A stretch of DNA of 64,000 nucleotides from Derxia gummosa DSM 723. Lineage in GTDB: Bacteria; Pseudomonadota; Gammaproteobacteria; Burkholderiales; Burkholderiaceae_E. Shown here in pieces: positions 16,533 to 25,269 of this stretch (position 1 is its first letter; each line of letters begins with the position of its first letter). The stretch covers positions 62,001-126,000 of the forward strand of contig NZ_AXWS01000014.1 in NCBI RefSeq assembly GCF_000482785.1, in the 5' to 3' direction. The notes beneath the pieces were generated by a model, which had not been told where the DNA came from, did not search any database, and worked only from the letters and a program-made list of their open reading frames with translations. The position numbers were made by a program, and so were the translations under genes.

Positions 16533-19500
16533 TGCAGTTCCTCTTCCCAGGCCTTGAGCCGCGCCCCGATGACCTTCTGATTGATGACGACCGCGTCGAA
16601 CGCGGCGCCGTAGAGCCGCAGCGCGAGCGTGGGGAAGTCTTCGGTCCAGGGTGTGGCGACGCTGGCGGCGAAATCGGCGGCGTCGGGGATGTGGTCGGGC
16701 GTGCCGCCGAAGATGAGGCGCCAGGCGCCGTCGTCGCGTTCATGCGCGCGGTCGCCGGCCCAGAACTGGGCTTCGGCGGCGGCGCGTGGCGGCGGCTCGC
16801 CGCGCTCCTTCCAGCGGCCGAGCAGGCCCCAGGCGGTGCGCGCCGGGCACCACGGCGGCGCGGTGAGGCCGAGGCGCGCGTCGGCCACGAGACGTTCGAG
16901 CGGCGCGCGCCAGTTGCCGTCGGGCAGCTCGACCATCAGCGCCTCGCCGTCGGCGCAGAGGTGGATGGTGGGGCCGACCTGCCGGCCGGCGTGGGCGCAG
17001 GCGAGCAGGTGCGCGACCCACAGTTCGGCCCGCATGCGCGCCGAGCCGCCGCGCTCGACGAGGTTCCAGGCGCCGAGCGCGTGGATGTAGGGCAGGCGCG
17101 CGACGACGCGCTCGGCGCCGAGCCTGACGAGCACGTTGCGCGGCGGCTCGCTCGCGGCGAGCAGCGGCAGCGCGCGGCGTTCGAGCGCCTGGGCCTGCTC
17201 GACGATGCGCTCGCCGAACAGCGCGCCGGGCACGCCGGACGGGATGCGCGCGTCGGCCTCGGCGCGACCGCGCAGGCTGGCCGCGTCGGCGCCCGCGAGC
17301 AGGCGACGCGCGAAGTCGTCGGCGAGGCCGGCGGCGCCGAAGCGGTCGAGCGCGAAGGGTTCTTCGGGCTCGGGCGCGGCCTCGTGCCAGGCGGTGGCGA
17401 GGCCGAGGCGACGGCGCAGGAAGAAGCGCGCCGGATGGGCGAGGAAATCGCGCAGGAAGCCTGCGTCGAGGTCGGCGCCGGAGTCGGCGGGCGCGGGCAG
17501 CGGCGCGGGCAGGAAGGGCCGGACGGCGAGCGGGCCGAGCGCGCGGGCGCTCGCGGGGCGCGTGACGTTGGCGGCGGCGGCGACCAGCTCGGTGCGAAAG
17601 CTGCGCTGCGGCGGCGTGCGCGCGGCGCCCTCGCCGGCCGGCGGCGGCGCGCCGAACAGGCGCGGGCTGAAGGCGTGCAGCGGGTGGTCGATGACGAGGC
17701 GCTCGCGCAGCGGGAGCGGCCTTGCAATCGTTTGCACTGCGGCCGCGTCCGCGCCGGACGACGCGCGCCCCGCAGCGCCAGCCGTCGCATCCGCCGTGCC
17801 GTCATGTCGCCCGATCCAGTCGAGCAGCTCGGCCACGACGATCGCGGGCGGCAGCTCCTCGCCCGTCTGCGCGTCGAAGCCGCGCCACGACAGATGCACG
17901 GCCTCGCGCGCGCCGAGCAGCGCGGCGAGGAAGGCGGCGCGGTCGTCGATGCGGCGGGCGCGCTCGTTGCCCTTGGGGTCGGGCGCGAGCAGGTCGAACT
18001 CGACGCGTTGCGGGCTGCGCGGGATGGCGGCGTCGTCGAGGCCGAGGATGGCGATGACGCGGTAGGGGTGGTGGCGCAACGCGCCGTAGGTGGTGAAGGT
18101 GATCTGCCCCTGCGGCACGGCGCCGGGCGCGCTCGCGTCCAGCTCGCAGGCGAGGCGGTCGCGCATGAGCGCGAATTCCACCGGCGCCTCGTGGCCGCCG
18201 GCCGCCGCGTTGCGCGCGACGCGACCAAGCGCCTGTTGCAGCCGGGCCATCGCGTCGGGCACGTCGTCGGGCGCCGCAAGCGCTTGCATGAAGATGGCGC
18301 CGAGCCAGTCGGCCCAGTCGCGCACCGGGCGCGGGCGGGCGATGCCGGCGCGCAGCTCGGCCACGACGCGGGCCCAGTCGAGCAGGCCGCCGAGGGCGTC
18401 GAAGGCCGAATCGTCGAGGCCGGCGTGCGGCAGCGTGCCCGCGAACACGCCGTCGCCCGCGCCGCGCTCGCCGAAGGCGATGCCGAGCAGCAGCCGCTCC
18501 AGGCCCCAGGCCCAGGTATGGCGCGGATCGGCCGGCGCTTCGTGGGAGGCGCGGTCGGCGGCGTCGAGCGCCCAGCGCACGCCGGCGCCGGCGAGCCAGT
18601 CGGGCAGCAGGGCGAGCGCGCTGTCGTCGAGGCCGAAGCGGCGCGCCACCGGCGGCAGGCGCAGCAGGTCGAGCGCGGCATCGACGCCGAGGCGCGAGCT
18701 GGCGAAGTCGAGCAGCGCGAGCGAGGCCTGGCCGAGGCCGCCGTCGCCGGGCTGCGCGAGGCCCGACACCGCGTAGGCGATGCGGCGCTCGCGCGGCTGG
18801 GTGCCGAACACGGCGTGGATGGCGGGCGCGGCCACGTCCAGCTCGGGCAGCCAGACGAGGATGTCGCCGGGCTTGAGCGTGCGGTCGGCCGCGAAGCGCG
18901 CGAGCAGCGCGTCGTGCAGCGCCTCCAGCTCGCGCACGAGGCCGTGGCAGCGGTGGAAGCTGAGCGAGCGGTCGGGCAGCGGGTCGGGCGCGGCGGGCTG
19001 GCCGGCGGCCGGCGGCTCGCGCGCGGCATCGGCGCGGCGGGCCGGGCGCGCGGCGGACGACGAGGCGGGCGCGGCGAGCGTCAGCCGCACCGCGTCGTCG
19101 AGGTCGAACACCGAGCGCTGGATCTGCGCGAGCAGGCTGCTGCCCTCGGGCGGCGGCTCGTCGAAGAAGTCGATCGGCTCGCTCACGGGCGGCGGCGGGC
19201 GCTTCGCGGCCTCGGCGGTGGACGGGTCGAGCAGGCGGTCGAGGTCGCGCGCGGCGTCGATCGCCTGGGCGCCGAAGGCGGCGAGCAGGCCGTGGCCGAT
19301 GTCGTGGGCGTCGGCGGCGTCGGGCTCGTCGCGTTGCAGGCGGGCGCGGCGCTTCTCGCTCACGAGGTCGGCGAGGTAGTGCGGCGACGGCGTCTGGGCG
19401 TAGACGATCACGTCGGTGTGGCGCGCGAGCGCCATGAAGGCGCGCCAGTAGATCGGCGCCATCGCGGGCAGCGCGAACAGGTGCAGGCGCGGCGGCAGCG

Positions 19501-20227
19501 CGCAGTCGGTGCCGCGCTGGTCCAGCTCGGCGATGAGGCGGTCGAGCGGATGCACATGCCCCTCGAAGCCGAGCCGCGCGACGATGCGCCGCCACAGCGC
19601 GGCCTGCCAGGCCTGGGTCGCGGGCTGGCCGGCGGCGGGCACCTCGCGGCCGGCGGCCCATTCGCCGAGCCATTCGGGGCGGATCGACAGATAGCCGTCG
19701 AACACGCGCGCGAGCCGCTCGGCGAATTGCAGGCGCGCGAGCGGGTCGGCGGCGTCGAGGTAGGCGAGCAGTGGCGCGAGGTCGGCGACGCTGGCGCCGG
19801 CGATGGCGCGCGCGCCGTCCGGGGCGGTGCCGCGCATGCCGGCGCCGGCCGGCGGCGCGGCGGCGCCCGGGGCCGAAGCGCCGCCCTCGCCCGCCGCGCG
19901 CGCCTCGGCCGCGAGTCGCTCGGCCTCGTCGAGCAGCCGCCACACCAGCGCGCCGGGCGCGAAGGGCGGGTCGGCATCGGTGCCGGGCACGCATTCGACC
20001 GCGATGTTCCACAGTGCCTGGGCCGCGTAATCGACCGCGAGGCTCACGCCGATGCCACGCGTCTGCGCCATCCGCTGGAGCAGCCAGCGCCCGGTGCCGA
20101 GGCTGCCGACCACCACGCGTTCGGGCGCGAGCAGTTCGGCCGGATCGGCGGGCGGGCGGCGGTCGAGCAGACCGAGAAAGACCTGGGCGAGCGGTTCGAG
20201 CGACTGGCTGCGGATGATCTGGAGCAT
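16529..20227 (-). CDS. recC: Exodeoxyribonuclease V subunit gamma (RecC)
   Basis: The Chi-recognising structural subunit of RecBCD, at 1232 residues against about 1120 in E. coli. It starts MLQIIRSQSLEPLAQVFLGL and contains typical RecC segments such as VVVGSLGTGRWLLQRMAQTRGI, RLHLFALPAMAPIYWRAFMALA and ILGLDDAAIPRSPQRVEFDLL. The C-terminal nuclease-like fold lacks the catalytic residues in the family. Low-complexity Ala/Pro/Gly inserts are seen at about 106-146, 387-414 and 806-837. The ATG at 20227 was chosen because the family starts here; the frame upstream is not conserved-looking. It is the first gene of recC-recB-recD. Confidence 0.94.
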   Translation of the reverse strand: MLQIIRSQSLEPLAQVFLGLLDRRPPADPAELLAPERVVVGSLGTGRWLLQRMAQTRGIGVSLAVDYAAQALWNIAVECVPGTDADPPFAPGALVWRLLDEAERLAAEARAAGEGGASAPGAAAPPAGAGMRGTAPDGARAIAGASVADLAPLLAYLDAADPLARLQFAERLARVFDGYLSIRPEWLGEWAAGREVPAAGQPATQAWQAALWRRIVARLGFEGHVHPLDRLIAELDQRGTDCALPPRLHLFALPAMAPIYWRAFMALARHTDVIVYAQTPSPHYLADLVSEKRRARLQRDEPDAADAHDIGHGLLAAFGAQAIDAARDLDRLLDPSTAEAAKRPPPPVSEPIDFFDEPPPEGSSLLAQIQRSVFDLDDAVRLTLAAPASSSAARPARRADAAREPPAAGQPAAPDPLPDRSLSFHRCHGLVRELEALHDALLARFAADRTLKPGDILVWLPELDVAAPAIHAVFGTQPRERRIAYAVSGLAQPGDGGLGQASLALLDFASSRLGVDAALDLLRLPPVARRFGLDDSALALLPDWLAGAGVRWALDAADRASHEAPADPRHTWAWGLERLLLGIAFGERGAGDGVFAGTLPHAGLDDSAFDALGGLLDWARVVAELRAGIARPRPVRDWADWLGAIFMQALAAPDDVPDAMARLQQALGRVARNAAAGGHEAPVEFALMRDRLACELDASAPGAVPQGQITFTTYGALRHHPYRVIAILGLDDAAIPRSPQRVEFDLLAPDPKGNERARRIDDRAAFLAALLGAREAVHLSWRGFDAQTGEELPPAIVVAELLDWIGRHDGTADATAGAAGRASSGADAAAVQTIARPLPLRERLVIDHPLHAFSPRLFGAPPPAGEGAARTPPQRSFRTELVAAAANVTRPASARALGPLAVRPFLPAPLPAPADSGADLDAGFLRDFLAHPARFFLRRRLGLATAWHEAAPEPEEPFALDRFGAAGLADDFARRLLAGADAASLRGRAEADARIPSGVPGALFGERIVEQAQALERRALPLLAASEPPRNVLVRLGAERVVARLPYIHALGAWNLVERGGSARMRAELWVAHLLACAHAGRQVGPTIHLCADGEALMVELPDGNWRAPLERLVADARLGLTAPPWCPARTAWGLLGRWKERGEPPPRAAAEAQFWAGDRAHERDDGAWRLIFGGTPDHIPDAADFAASVATPWTEDFPTLALRLYGAAFDAVVINQKVIGARLKAWEEELQ
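18276..18287. repeat. 12-bp palindrome GCAAGCGCTTGC (copy 3, in recC)
   Basis: An exact copy, read in recC as Gln-Ala-Leu-Ala within MQALAAPDDVP. Here too the codons CAA and CTT are unlike the G/C-ending codons around them. Confidence 0.7.
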
Positions 20228-20532
20228 CGGGCGAGTATGCCGGGCGTGTCCGGCGCGAGGCGGTGACGGGTCTGTCGATGGCGAGGTGCGGGCAGCCGCG
20301 GCGCAGCGGCAGGAACCGCTGCGCCTGCCGGGCCGACGGGCGCGGCGCGCTGCCGTCTGACACAAGCCCCCTGCCCGGGCAAGCCTGGCGCGCCCTGTCC
20401 GTCGGCATTCACCCGCACGGGCGAGCGGGCGTGACTTCCTCCACGCCGGACGAAATCCGCGCGGCAGCGAAATGCGCCGAGCGGCGGCATCCGCCGCCGC
20501 GCCACCGTCATTCCCTCCCCAGGAGAACCGCC
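20228..20532. other. Divergent intergenic region, recC / psiF-like
   Basis: A 305-bp gap between two divergent starts, so it should hold the recCBD promoter and that of the first PsiF-like gene. The only clear structure is a 9-bp perfect hairpin, GCGCAGCGG at 20301-20309 and CCGCTGCGC at 20316-20324, with a 6-nt loop. No convincing -10/-35 pair and no Pho box repeat was found. AGGAGAA at 20521-20527 is the ribosome site of the downstream gene. Confidence 0.5.
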
Positions 20533-20781
20533 ATGCCCGCCCTGCCCCGCCTCACCAGCGCCGCCCTGCTCGCCCTCGGCCTCGCCGCCGCGACCGTGCC
20601 CGCGCTCGCCGCCGACGACGCCGCGCCGACCAAGCCCAAGGCCACCAGCAAGCTCGGCGAATGCAGCCACGCCGCGAAGGAGAAGGGCCTCAAGGGCGAC
20701 GCGCGCAAGGCCTCGATCAAGGAATGCATGGCCGCCGGCAAGACCGACAAGGCCGCGCCGGCCAAGGCGTCAGCGAGCTGA
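20533..20781 (+). CDS. Secreted PsiF-like repeat protein (1 of 3)
   Basis: An 82-residue protein with a clear signal peptide (MPALPRLTSAALLALGLAAATVPALA) and a single PsiF-type repeat: GECSHAAKEKGLKGDARKAS then IKECMA, with the paired cysteines about 24 residues apart. It ends in a Lys/Ala-rich tail. PsiF of E. coli is phosphate-starvation inducible, but the biochemical role of the family is unknown. AGGAGAA just upstream fixes the start. It is the first of three tandem paralogues spaced by 80-200 bp. Confidence 0.85.
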   Translation: MPALPRLTSAALLALGLAAATVPALAADDAAPTKPKATSKLGECSHAAKEKGLKGDARKASIKECMAAGKTDKAAPAKASAS

Positions 20782-20975
20782 TCGGCACCAGCCGGCGCGG
20801 CGAGGCGGCCATCGCGCGGCCTCGTCCCCGCGCGCGGGCCACCCGCAACACCCGCTTGCATCCGCAACAGAGTTCTCCGCGCCCGCTTCAGCCGGCCGCA
20901 AGGCCGGCGCTGATCGAATGACCCCGCCGTCGCAGCACACGACGGCAACCGATCAGACCAGCAAGGAGAAACCTC

Positions 20976-21212
20976 ATGTCGAACTCCCTCCGCACCGCCC
21001 TCGTCGCCGCCAGCCTCGCGCTCGCCGGCCTGGCCTCGGCTCACGCCGCCGACGCGCCGGCCGCCAAGCCGCACACCGCCCGCTACGAATGCGCGAAGGA
21101 CGCGAACCAGCAGGGCCTGAAGGACGACGCCCGCAAGAGCTTCATCAAGGACTGCGTGGCGAAGAAGAAGGCCGAGGCCGCGCCCACCGCCGCCGCCGCG
21201 CCGCAGAAGTGA
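20976..21212 (+). CDS. Secreted PsiF-like repeat protein (2 of 3)
   Basis: A 78-residue protein: signal peptide (MSNSLRTALVAASLALAGLASAHA) then one PsiF-type repeat, ECAKDANQQGLKDDARKSFI KDCVA, and a short Lys/Ala-rich tail. It has the same two-cysteine layout as its neighbours. AAGGAGAAA at 20964-20972 is a strong ribosome site. The 194-bp gap from the first paralogue is long enough for its own promoter, but none is obvious. Confidence 0.85.
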   Translation: MSNSLRTALVAASLALAGLASAHAADAPAAKPHTARYECAKDANQQGLKDDARKSFIKDCVAKKKAEAAPTAAAAPQK

Positions 21213-21295
21213 TCGGCGGCGCCTTCGCCCACAGTCCCGTCCCCGCGCCGGCCCGCCAGCATCCGCGTGGCCGCGCCTTCGCAAGGAGCCCCAGC

Positions 21296-21547
21296 ATGAA
21301 CACCCGCAACCGCGCCATCCACGCCACCGCCCTCGCCTTCGGCCTCGCGCTCTCGCTCGCCGGCGCCGCGCGCGCCGCCGATGCCGACGACAAGAAGCAC
21401 AGCCATCTGCACGAGTGCAACCGCAACGCCGACGAGAAGAAGCTCACCGGCGATGCGCGCAAGGACTACGTCAAGCAATGCGTCGTCACCCTCGCCAAGG
21501 ACGCGAAGACGATCGAGGACAAGAAGGAGGACGCCGGCAAGAAGTGA
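21296..21547 (+). CDS. Secreted PsiF-like repeat protein (3 of 3)
   Basis: An 83-residue protein: signal peptide (MNTRNRAIHATALAFGLALS...ARA) then HECNRNADEKKLTGDARKDY VKQCVV, and a charged Lys/Asp-rich tail longer than in the first two. It shares the D-A-R-K core and the cysteine pair, and differs by histidines before the first cysteine (KKHSHLHEC). AAGGAG upstream supports the start. It is convergent with the small gene ending at 21560, with only 12 bp between stops. Confidence 0.83.
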   Translation: MNTRNRAIHATALAFGLALSLAGAARAADADDKKHSHLHECNRNADEKKLTGDARKDYVKQCVVTLAKDAKTIEDKKEDAGKK

Positions 21548-21559
21548 TGCCGCGCCGGA

Positions 21560-21862
21560 TCAGTCGTCGGCGAGCTTGCCGAGCCGGCGCCGGGCTTCGT
21601 CGATGAAACGGCGCTGCTCGGCCGGCGTGCCGAGCGGGAAGGTTTCGGTGTCGAGGCCGGACAGCGTCATGAGTTCGGCGCGCGCCTTCTCCTTTCCGCT
21701 CGCGGCGATCAGCTTCGCGAACAGCCGGTTCTGGAGCATGAAGCTGTTGCGCGGGCTTTCGCGCAGCGACCGCTGGCCGCGCAGTTCGCGCGCGGCCACG
21801 GCGAGCGGATCGGCCGGCGGGGGCGCGAGCCAGTCGGAAGGGATCTGGATGTCGTCGCTCAT
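21560..21862 (-). CDS. Hypothetical protein downstream of gspF
   Basis: A 100-residue, soluble, helix-rich protein starting MSDDIQIPSDWLAPPPADPL, with a conserved-looking centre NSFMLQNRLFAKLIAASGKE and a basic end RRRLGKLADD. There is no signal peptide or membrane segment. I do not recognise a family. It follows gspF closely; an alternative ATG at 21871 overlaps the gspF stop as ATGA, but the start at 21862 has the better-placed GGTGAG. Co-transcription with gspF is likely; a role in secretion is only a guess from position. Confidence 0.65.
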   Translation of the reverse strand: MSDDIQIPSDWLAPPPADPLAVAARELRGQRSLRESPRNSFMLQNRLFAKLIAASGKEKARAELMTLSGLDTETFPLGTPAEQRRFIDEARRRLGKLADD

Positions 21863-21867
21863 GGCTC

Positions 21868-23121
21868 TCATCTCACCAGCTGGTTGATCTCGATGATCGG
21901 CAGCAGCACCGCCAGCACGATCACCAGCACGATCACGCCCATCAGCAGGATGAGCGCGGGTTCGAGCAGGCTCGTGAGCACCATGGTGCGCCGGGTCAGG
22001 TCGTCGCCCTGGCCGGTGGCGGCGCGTTCGAGCATCTCGGGCAGGTTGCCGGTGCTCTCGCCGGAAGCCATCAGATGGATGAGCACGGGCGGGAACAGCC
22101 CGCGCTTCGTCCCGCCGTCGCCCTTGGCGCCGGCCGCGAGCGCGCGCGCCAGCGACGAACCTTCGCGCACCCGCACGATCGCGGCGTCCACGTCGCGCCG
22201 CATGGCCGTGTTGCCGACGGTGCGCCCGCCAGCCTCCAGCGCGCGCAGGATCGGCACGCCGCCGCCCACGAGGATGGCGAGCGTGCTCGCGAAGCGCGCG
22301 GTGTTCAGGCTCTGCACGAGGCGGCCCATCACGGGGAGCGTCAGCACCCAGGCATCGAAACGCGCGCGGAAGCTCTCGACGCCCAGCGCGCGCTTGAACC
22401 CGTAGCCGATGCCCGCGACGCCCAGCCCGAGCAGCCAGCCGTCGGCACGCAAGAAGTCGCTGAGCCAGATCATCACCAGCGTGAGCGTGGGCAGCTTCTG
22501 CTTGGTCTGGTCGAACACCGCGACCACCTGCGGCACGACGTAGGTGAGCAGGCCGATCACCACCAGCAGCGCCACCGTGCTGACGATGGCCGGGTAGACG
22601 AAGGCCATCGTCACCTTGCTCGTGAGCGTGTTGCGCTCTTCCACATAGGTGGCGAGCTTGTCGAGCACGCGGCCGAGGTCGCCGGAGGTTTCGCCGGCGG
22701 CGACGAGCGCGCGGTAGATGTCGGGGAAGTCGCGCTTGCGGCGTTCGAGCGCGCCGGCCAGCGTCGAGCCACCGAGCACGTCGGTGCGCACGCCGGCGAG
22801 CAGGTCGCGCACATGGTTGCGCTCGGCCTGCTCGATGAGCGCCGACAGCGCGCGTTCCAGCGGCAGGCCGGCGCCGAGCAGGCTCGCGAGCTGGCGCGTG
22901 AGCAGCGCCAGCTCGGTGTTGGACAGCTTGCGTCCGCGCAGGCGCGGCGCGCCGTCGGACTGGGCGGTACCCGCGGCATCGGCCGAGATCGGCTCGACCG
23001 TGAGCGGCGCCAGCCCGCGCGCGCGCACCAGCGAGCGCGCATGCCGGGCCGATTCGGCCTCGATCACGCCGGAGTCGGTCTTGCCTGCATCGGTCAGGGC
23101 TTCGAAACGGAATGCAGCCAC
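21868..23121 (-). CDS. gspF: Type II secretion inner-membrane platform protein GspF
   Basis: A 417-residue polytopic protein with the duplicated GspF/PilC domain. The first copy (about 75-195) includes LLTRQLASLLGAGLPLERAL, then a membrane helix (VTMAFVYPAIVSTVALLVVIGLLTYVV). The second copy (about 275-400) includes FASTLAILVGGGVPILRALE and ends with the membrane segment before IIEINQLVR. It starts with GTG at 23121. GspF anchors GspE to the inner membrane. No other GspF is found in the main gsp cluster at 44317-55346, so this is probably the cognate subunit even though it lies about 21 kb away. A role in a different pilus-like machine cannot be excluded. Confidence 0.9.
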   Translation of the reverse strand: MAAFRFEALTDAGKTDSGVIEAESARHARSLVRARGLAPLTVEPISADAAGTAQSDGAPRLRGRKLSNTELALLTRQLASLLGAGLPLERALSALIEQAERNHVRDLLAGVRTDVLGGSTLAGALERRKRDFPDIYRALVAAGETSGDLGRVLDKLATYVEERNTLTSKVTMAFVYPAIVSTVALLVVIGLLTYVVPQVVAVFDQTKQKLPTLTLVMIWLSDFLRADGWLLGLGVAGIGYGFKRALGVESFRARFDAWVLTLPVMGRLVQSLNTARFASTLAILVGGGVPILRALEAGGRTVGNTAMRRDVDAAIVRVREGSSLARALAAGAKGDGGTKRGLFPPVLIHLMASGESTGNLPEMLERAATGQGDDLTRRTMVLTSLLEPALILLMGVIVLVIVLAVLLPIIEINQLVR

Positions 23122-23237
23122 GCCTGTCCTCGAAAAATCGGGTCACACATCATAAGACGCGGGAACACGGCGGCCGGGCGCGGGCTGCCGGGCGCGCCCA
23201 GACTGGCCGGCCATCGCCGCCCCCGAGGACAACGCCA

Positions 23238-25178
23238 ATGACCCCGCCGCTCCAGCCTTCCCTCGAACTCGCCGTGATCGGCAACTCGCGCATCGGCGCG
23301 CTCATCGACACCCGCGGCGACGTGGTCTGGATGTGCGTGCCGCGCTTCGACGGCGATCCGGTGTTCTGCGCCCTGCTCGACGGCCAGTCCGTGCCGCGCA
23401 TGCCACCCGAGGCCGCCGACCCGGACGATCCCGCCAACGCCGCGTCGCCCGTGGTCGCCATCCACGGCGAACCGCGCGCCACGGCCGAAGCAACCACGGC
23501 CGGCGCCGCGCCCGAGAGCCGCAACCCGCCCGTCCGCGCGCGTGGACGCTTCAGCATCGACATCGAGCATTGCGCCGCCGTCGAACAGGAATACCTGCGC
23601 AACACGCCGATCCTGCGCACCGTCAAGCGCGACGGCGCGGGTAACGCGATCGAGATCCTCGATTTCGCGCCGCGCTTCTACCAGTACGGCCGCATCTTCG
23701 CGCCGGTGACGCTGGCGCGCGTGGTGCGCCGGCTCGCGGGCCGGCCGCGCATCCGCGTCGATTTCGACCCGCGCTGCGAGTACGGCGCCGCCACGCCTCA
23801 GATCACCTTCGGCAGCCACCACATCCGCGCCCTCATCCCCAGCCACGCGATGCGCCTGACCACCGACGCCTCGATCAGCGCGGTGCTGGAAAAGCGCGCC
23901 TTCATCCTGGAGAACGAGGCCAGCTTCATCTTCGGCCCCGACGAGACGCTGTCGCAGGCGCCGAGCGAAGCCGGCCGCCACCTGCTGAGCGAGACCACCG
24001 CCTACTGGCACCGCTGGGTGCGCAACCTCGCCGTGCCCTTCGAATGGCAGGACGCCGTCATCCGCGCCGCCATCACGCTCAAGCTCAACGCCTTCGAGGA
24101 CAGCGGCGCGATCATCGCCGCGCTCACCACCTCCATCCCCGAGGCGGCCTACACGGTGCGCACCTGGGACTACCGCTACTGCTGGCTGCGCGACGCCTAC
24201 TTCGTGGTCAACGCGCTCAACCGCCTGGGCGCGACCAGCTCGATGGAGCGCTATCTGCACTACCTCGAGAACATCGTGGCCGAGGCCGGCAACGACCAGC
24301 TCCAGCCCTGCTACTCGATCAACGGCGACGCCTTCCTGGAGGAACTGAGCATGCCCGGCCTGGCCGGCTATCGCGGCATGGGGCCGGTGCGCAAGGGCAA
24401 CCTCGCCTACCTCCAGGTCCAGCACGACGTGTACGGCTCGGTCATCGTCGGCGTCACGCATGCCTTCTTCGACCAGCGGCTCGCGCGCACCGGCGACGAG
24501 GCGCTGTTCCGCCAGCTCGAACGGCTCGGCCACCAGGCCTGGGCCAATCACGACAAGCCCGACGCCGGCATCTGGGAGTTCCGAGGCCGGCAATCGGTGC
24601 ACACCTTCTCGTCGATGATGTGCTGGGCCGCCTGCGACCGGCTCGCGCGCATCGCGCGCCAGCTCCACCTGCCCGACCGCGAGCATTTCTGGGCCGACCG
24701 CGCCACCCACATCCATGCCGTCATCTGCGAGCGCGCCTGGAGCGAGCGCATCGGCGGCTTCTCGGCCGTGTTCGGCGGCGACGTGATCGACGCCAGCCTG
24801 CTGCTCATGGGCGAACTCGACTTCCTGCCCGCCGACGATCCGCGCCTGCGCGGCACCGTGCTCGCCATCGAGGCCCATCTGCGGCGCGGCGACTTCCTGC
24901 TGCGCTATGCCGAGCCCGACGACTTCGGCACGCCCGAGGTGGCCTTTCTGGTGTGTGCCTTCTGGCTCGTGCAGGCGCTCGCGCGCATCGGCGAGACCGA
25001 GCGCGCGCGCGAGCAGTTCGAGCAGCTGCTCGCCTGCCGCAACCGCTTCGGCCTGCTGTCGGAGGACATCGACTTCGGCAGCCGCGAGCTGTGGGGCAAC
25101 TTCCCCCAGACCTACAGCATGGTGGGGATCATCATGTGCGCGATGCGACTGAGCACCCGCTGGGAGGACGCGTTCTGA
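23238..25178 (+). CDS. Glycoside hydrolase family 15 protein
   Basis: A 646-residue protein of the GH15 glucoamylase/trehalase type. It has an N-terminal beta-sandwich region (about 1-240) beginning LAVIGNSRIGALIDTRGDVV W, then an (alpha/alpha)6 barrel. Family marks are TVRTWDYRYCWLRDAYF, KPDAGIWEFRG (the GIWE glutamate is the expected acid), and LLSEDIDFGSRELWGNFPQT (the base region). There is no signal peptide, so it acts in the cytosol. Residues 58-105 are an Ala/Pro-rich insert unlike the rest. The substrate (trehalose or a maltooligosaccharide) cannot be told from sequence alone. It is divergent from gspF across 116 bp. Confidence 0.88.
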   Translation: MTPPLQPSLELAVIGNSRIGALIDTRGDVVWMCVPRFDGDPVFCALLDGQSVPRMPPEAADPDDPANAASPVVAIHGEPRATAEATTAGAAPESRNPPVRARGRFSIDIEHCAAVEQEYLRNTPILRTVKRDGAGNAIEILDFAPRFYQYGRIFAPVTLARVVRRLAGRPRIRVDFDPRCEYGAATPQITFGSHHIRALIPSHAMRLTTDASISAVLEKRAFILENEASFIFGPDETLSQAPSEAGRHLLSETTAYWHRWVRNLAVPFEWQDAVIRAAITLKLNAFEDSGAIIAALTTSIPEAAYTVRTWDYRYCWLRDAYFVVNALNRLGATSSMERYLHYLENIVAEAGNDQLQPCYSINGDAFLEELSMPGLAGYRGMGPVRKGNLAYLQVQHDVYGSVIVGVTHAFFDQRLARTGDEALFRQLERLGHQAWANHDKPDAGIWEFRGRQSVHTFSSMMCWAACDRLARIARQLHLPDREHFWADRATHIHAVICERAWSERIGGFSAVFGGDVIDASLLLMGELDFLPADDPRLRGTVLAIEAHLRRGDFLLRYAEPDDFGTPEVAFLVCAFWLVQALARIGETERAREQFEQLLACRNRFGLLSEDIDFGSRELWGNFPQTYSMVGIIMCAMRLSTRWEDAF

Positions 25179-25269
25179 CCGTTCCTCCTGATGGGAAGGC
25201 AGACGTGGACAGTTCCGGCTACCCTCCGGGCTCGGTCCGCCGCCGGCGGACCTCAGCAAACAACAAGAC

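Noticed and set aside
12888-16580. A 1230-codon open frame on the plus strand opposite recB.
   Set aside because: It mirrors recB codons, has repetitive Gly/Arg/Ala composition and no recognisable domain. Long antisense frames are expected in high-GC DNA.
16532-20266. A 1244-codon open frame on the plus strand opposite recC.
   Set aside because: Same reason: a shadow of recC with low-complexity composition and no motif.
20380-20530. Possible Pho box upstream of the PsiF-like genes, because E. coli psiF is phosphate-controlled.
   Set aside because: CTGACAC and CCGTCAT are present but not as phased CTGTCAT-type direct repeats with a -10 box.
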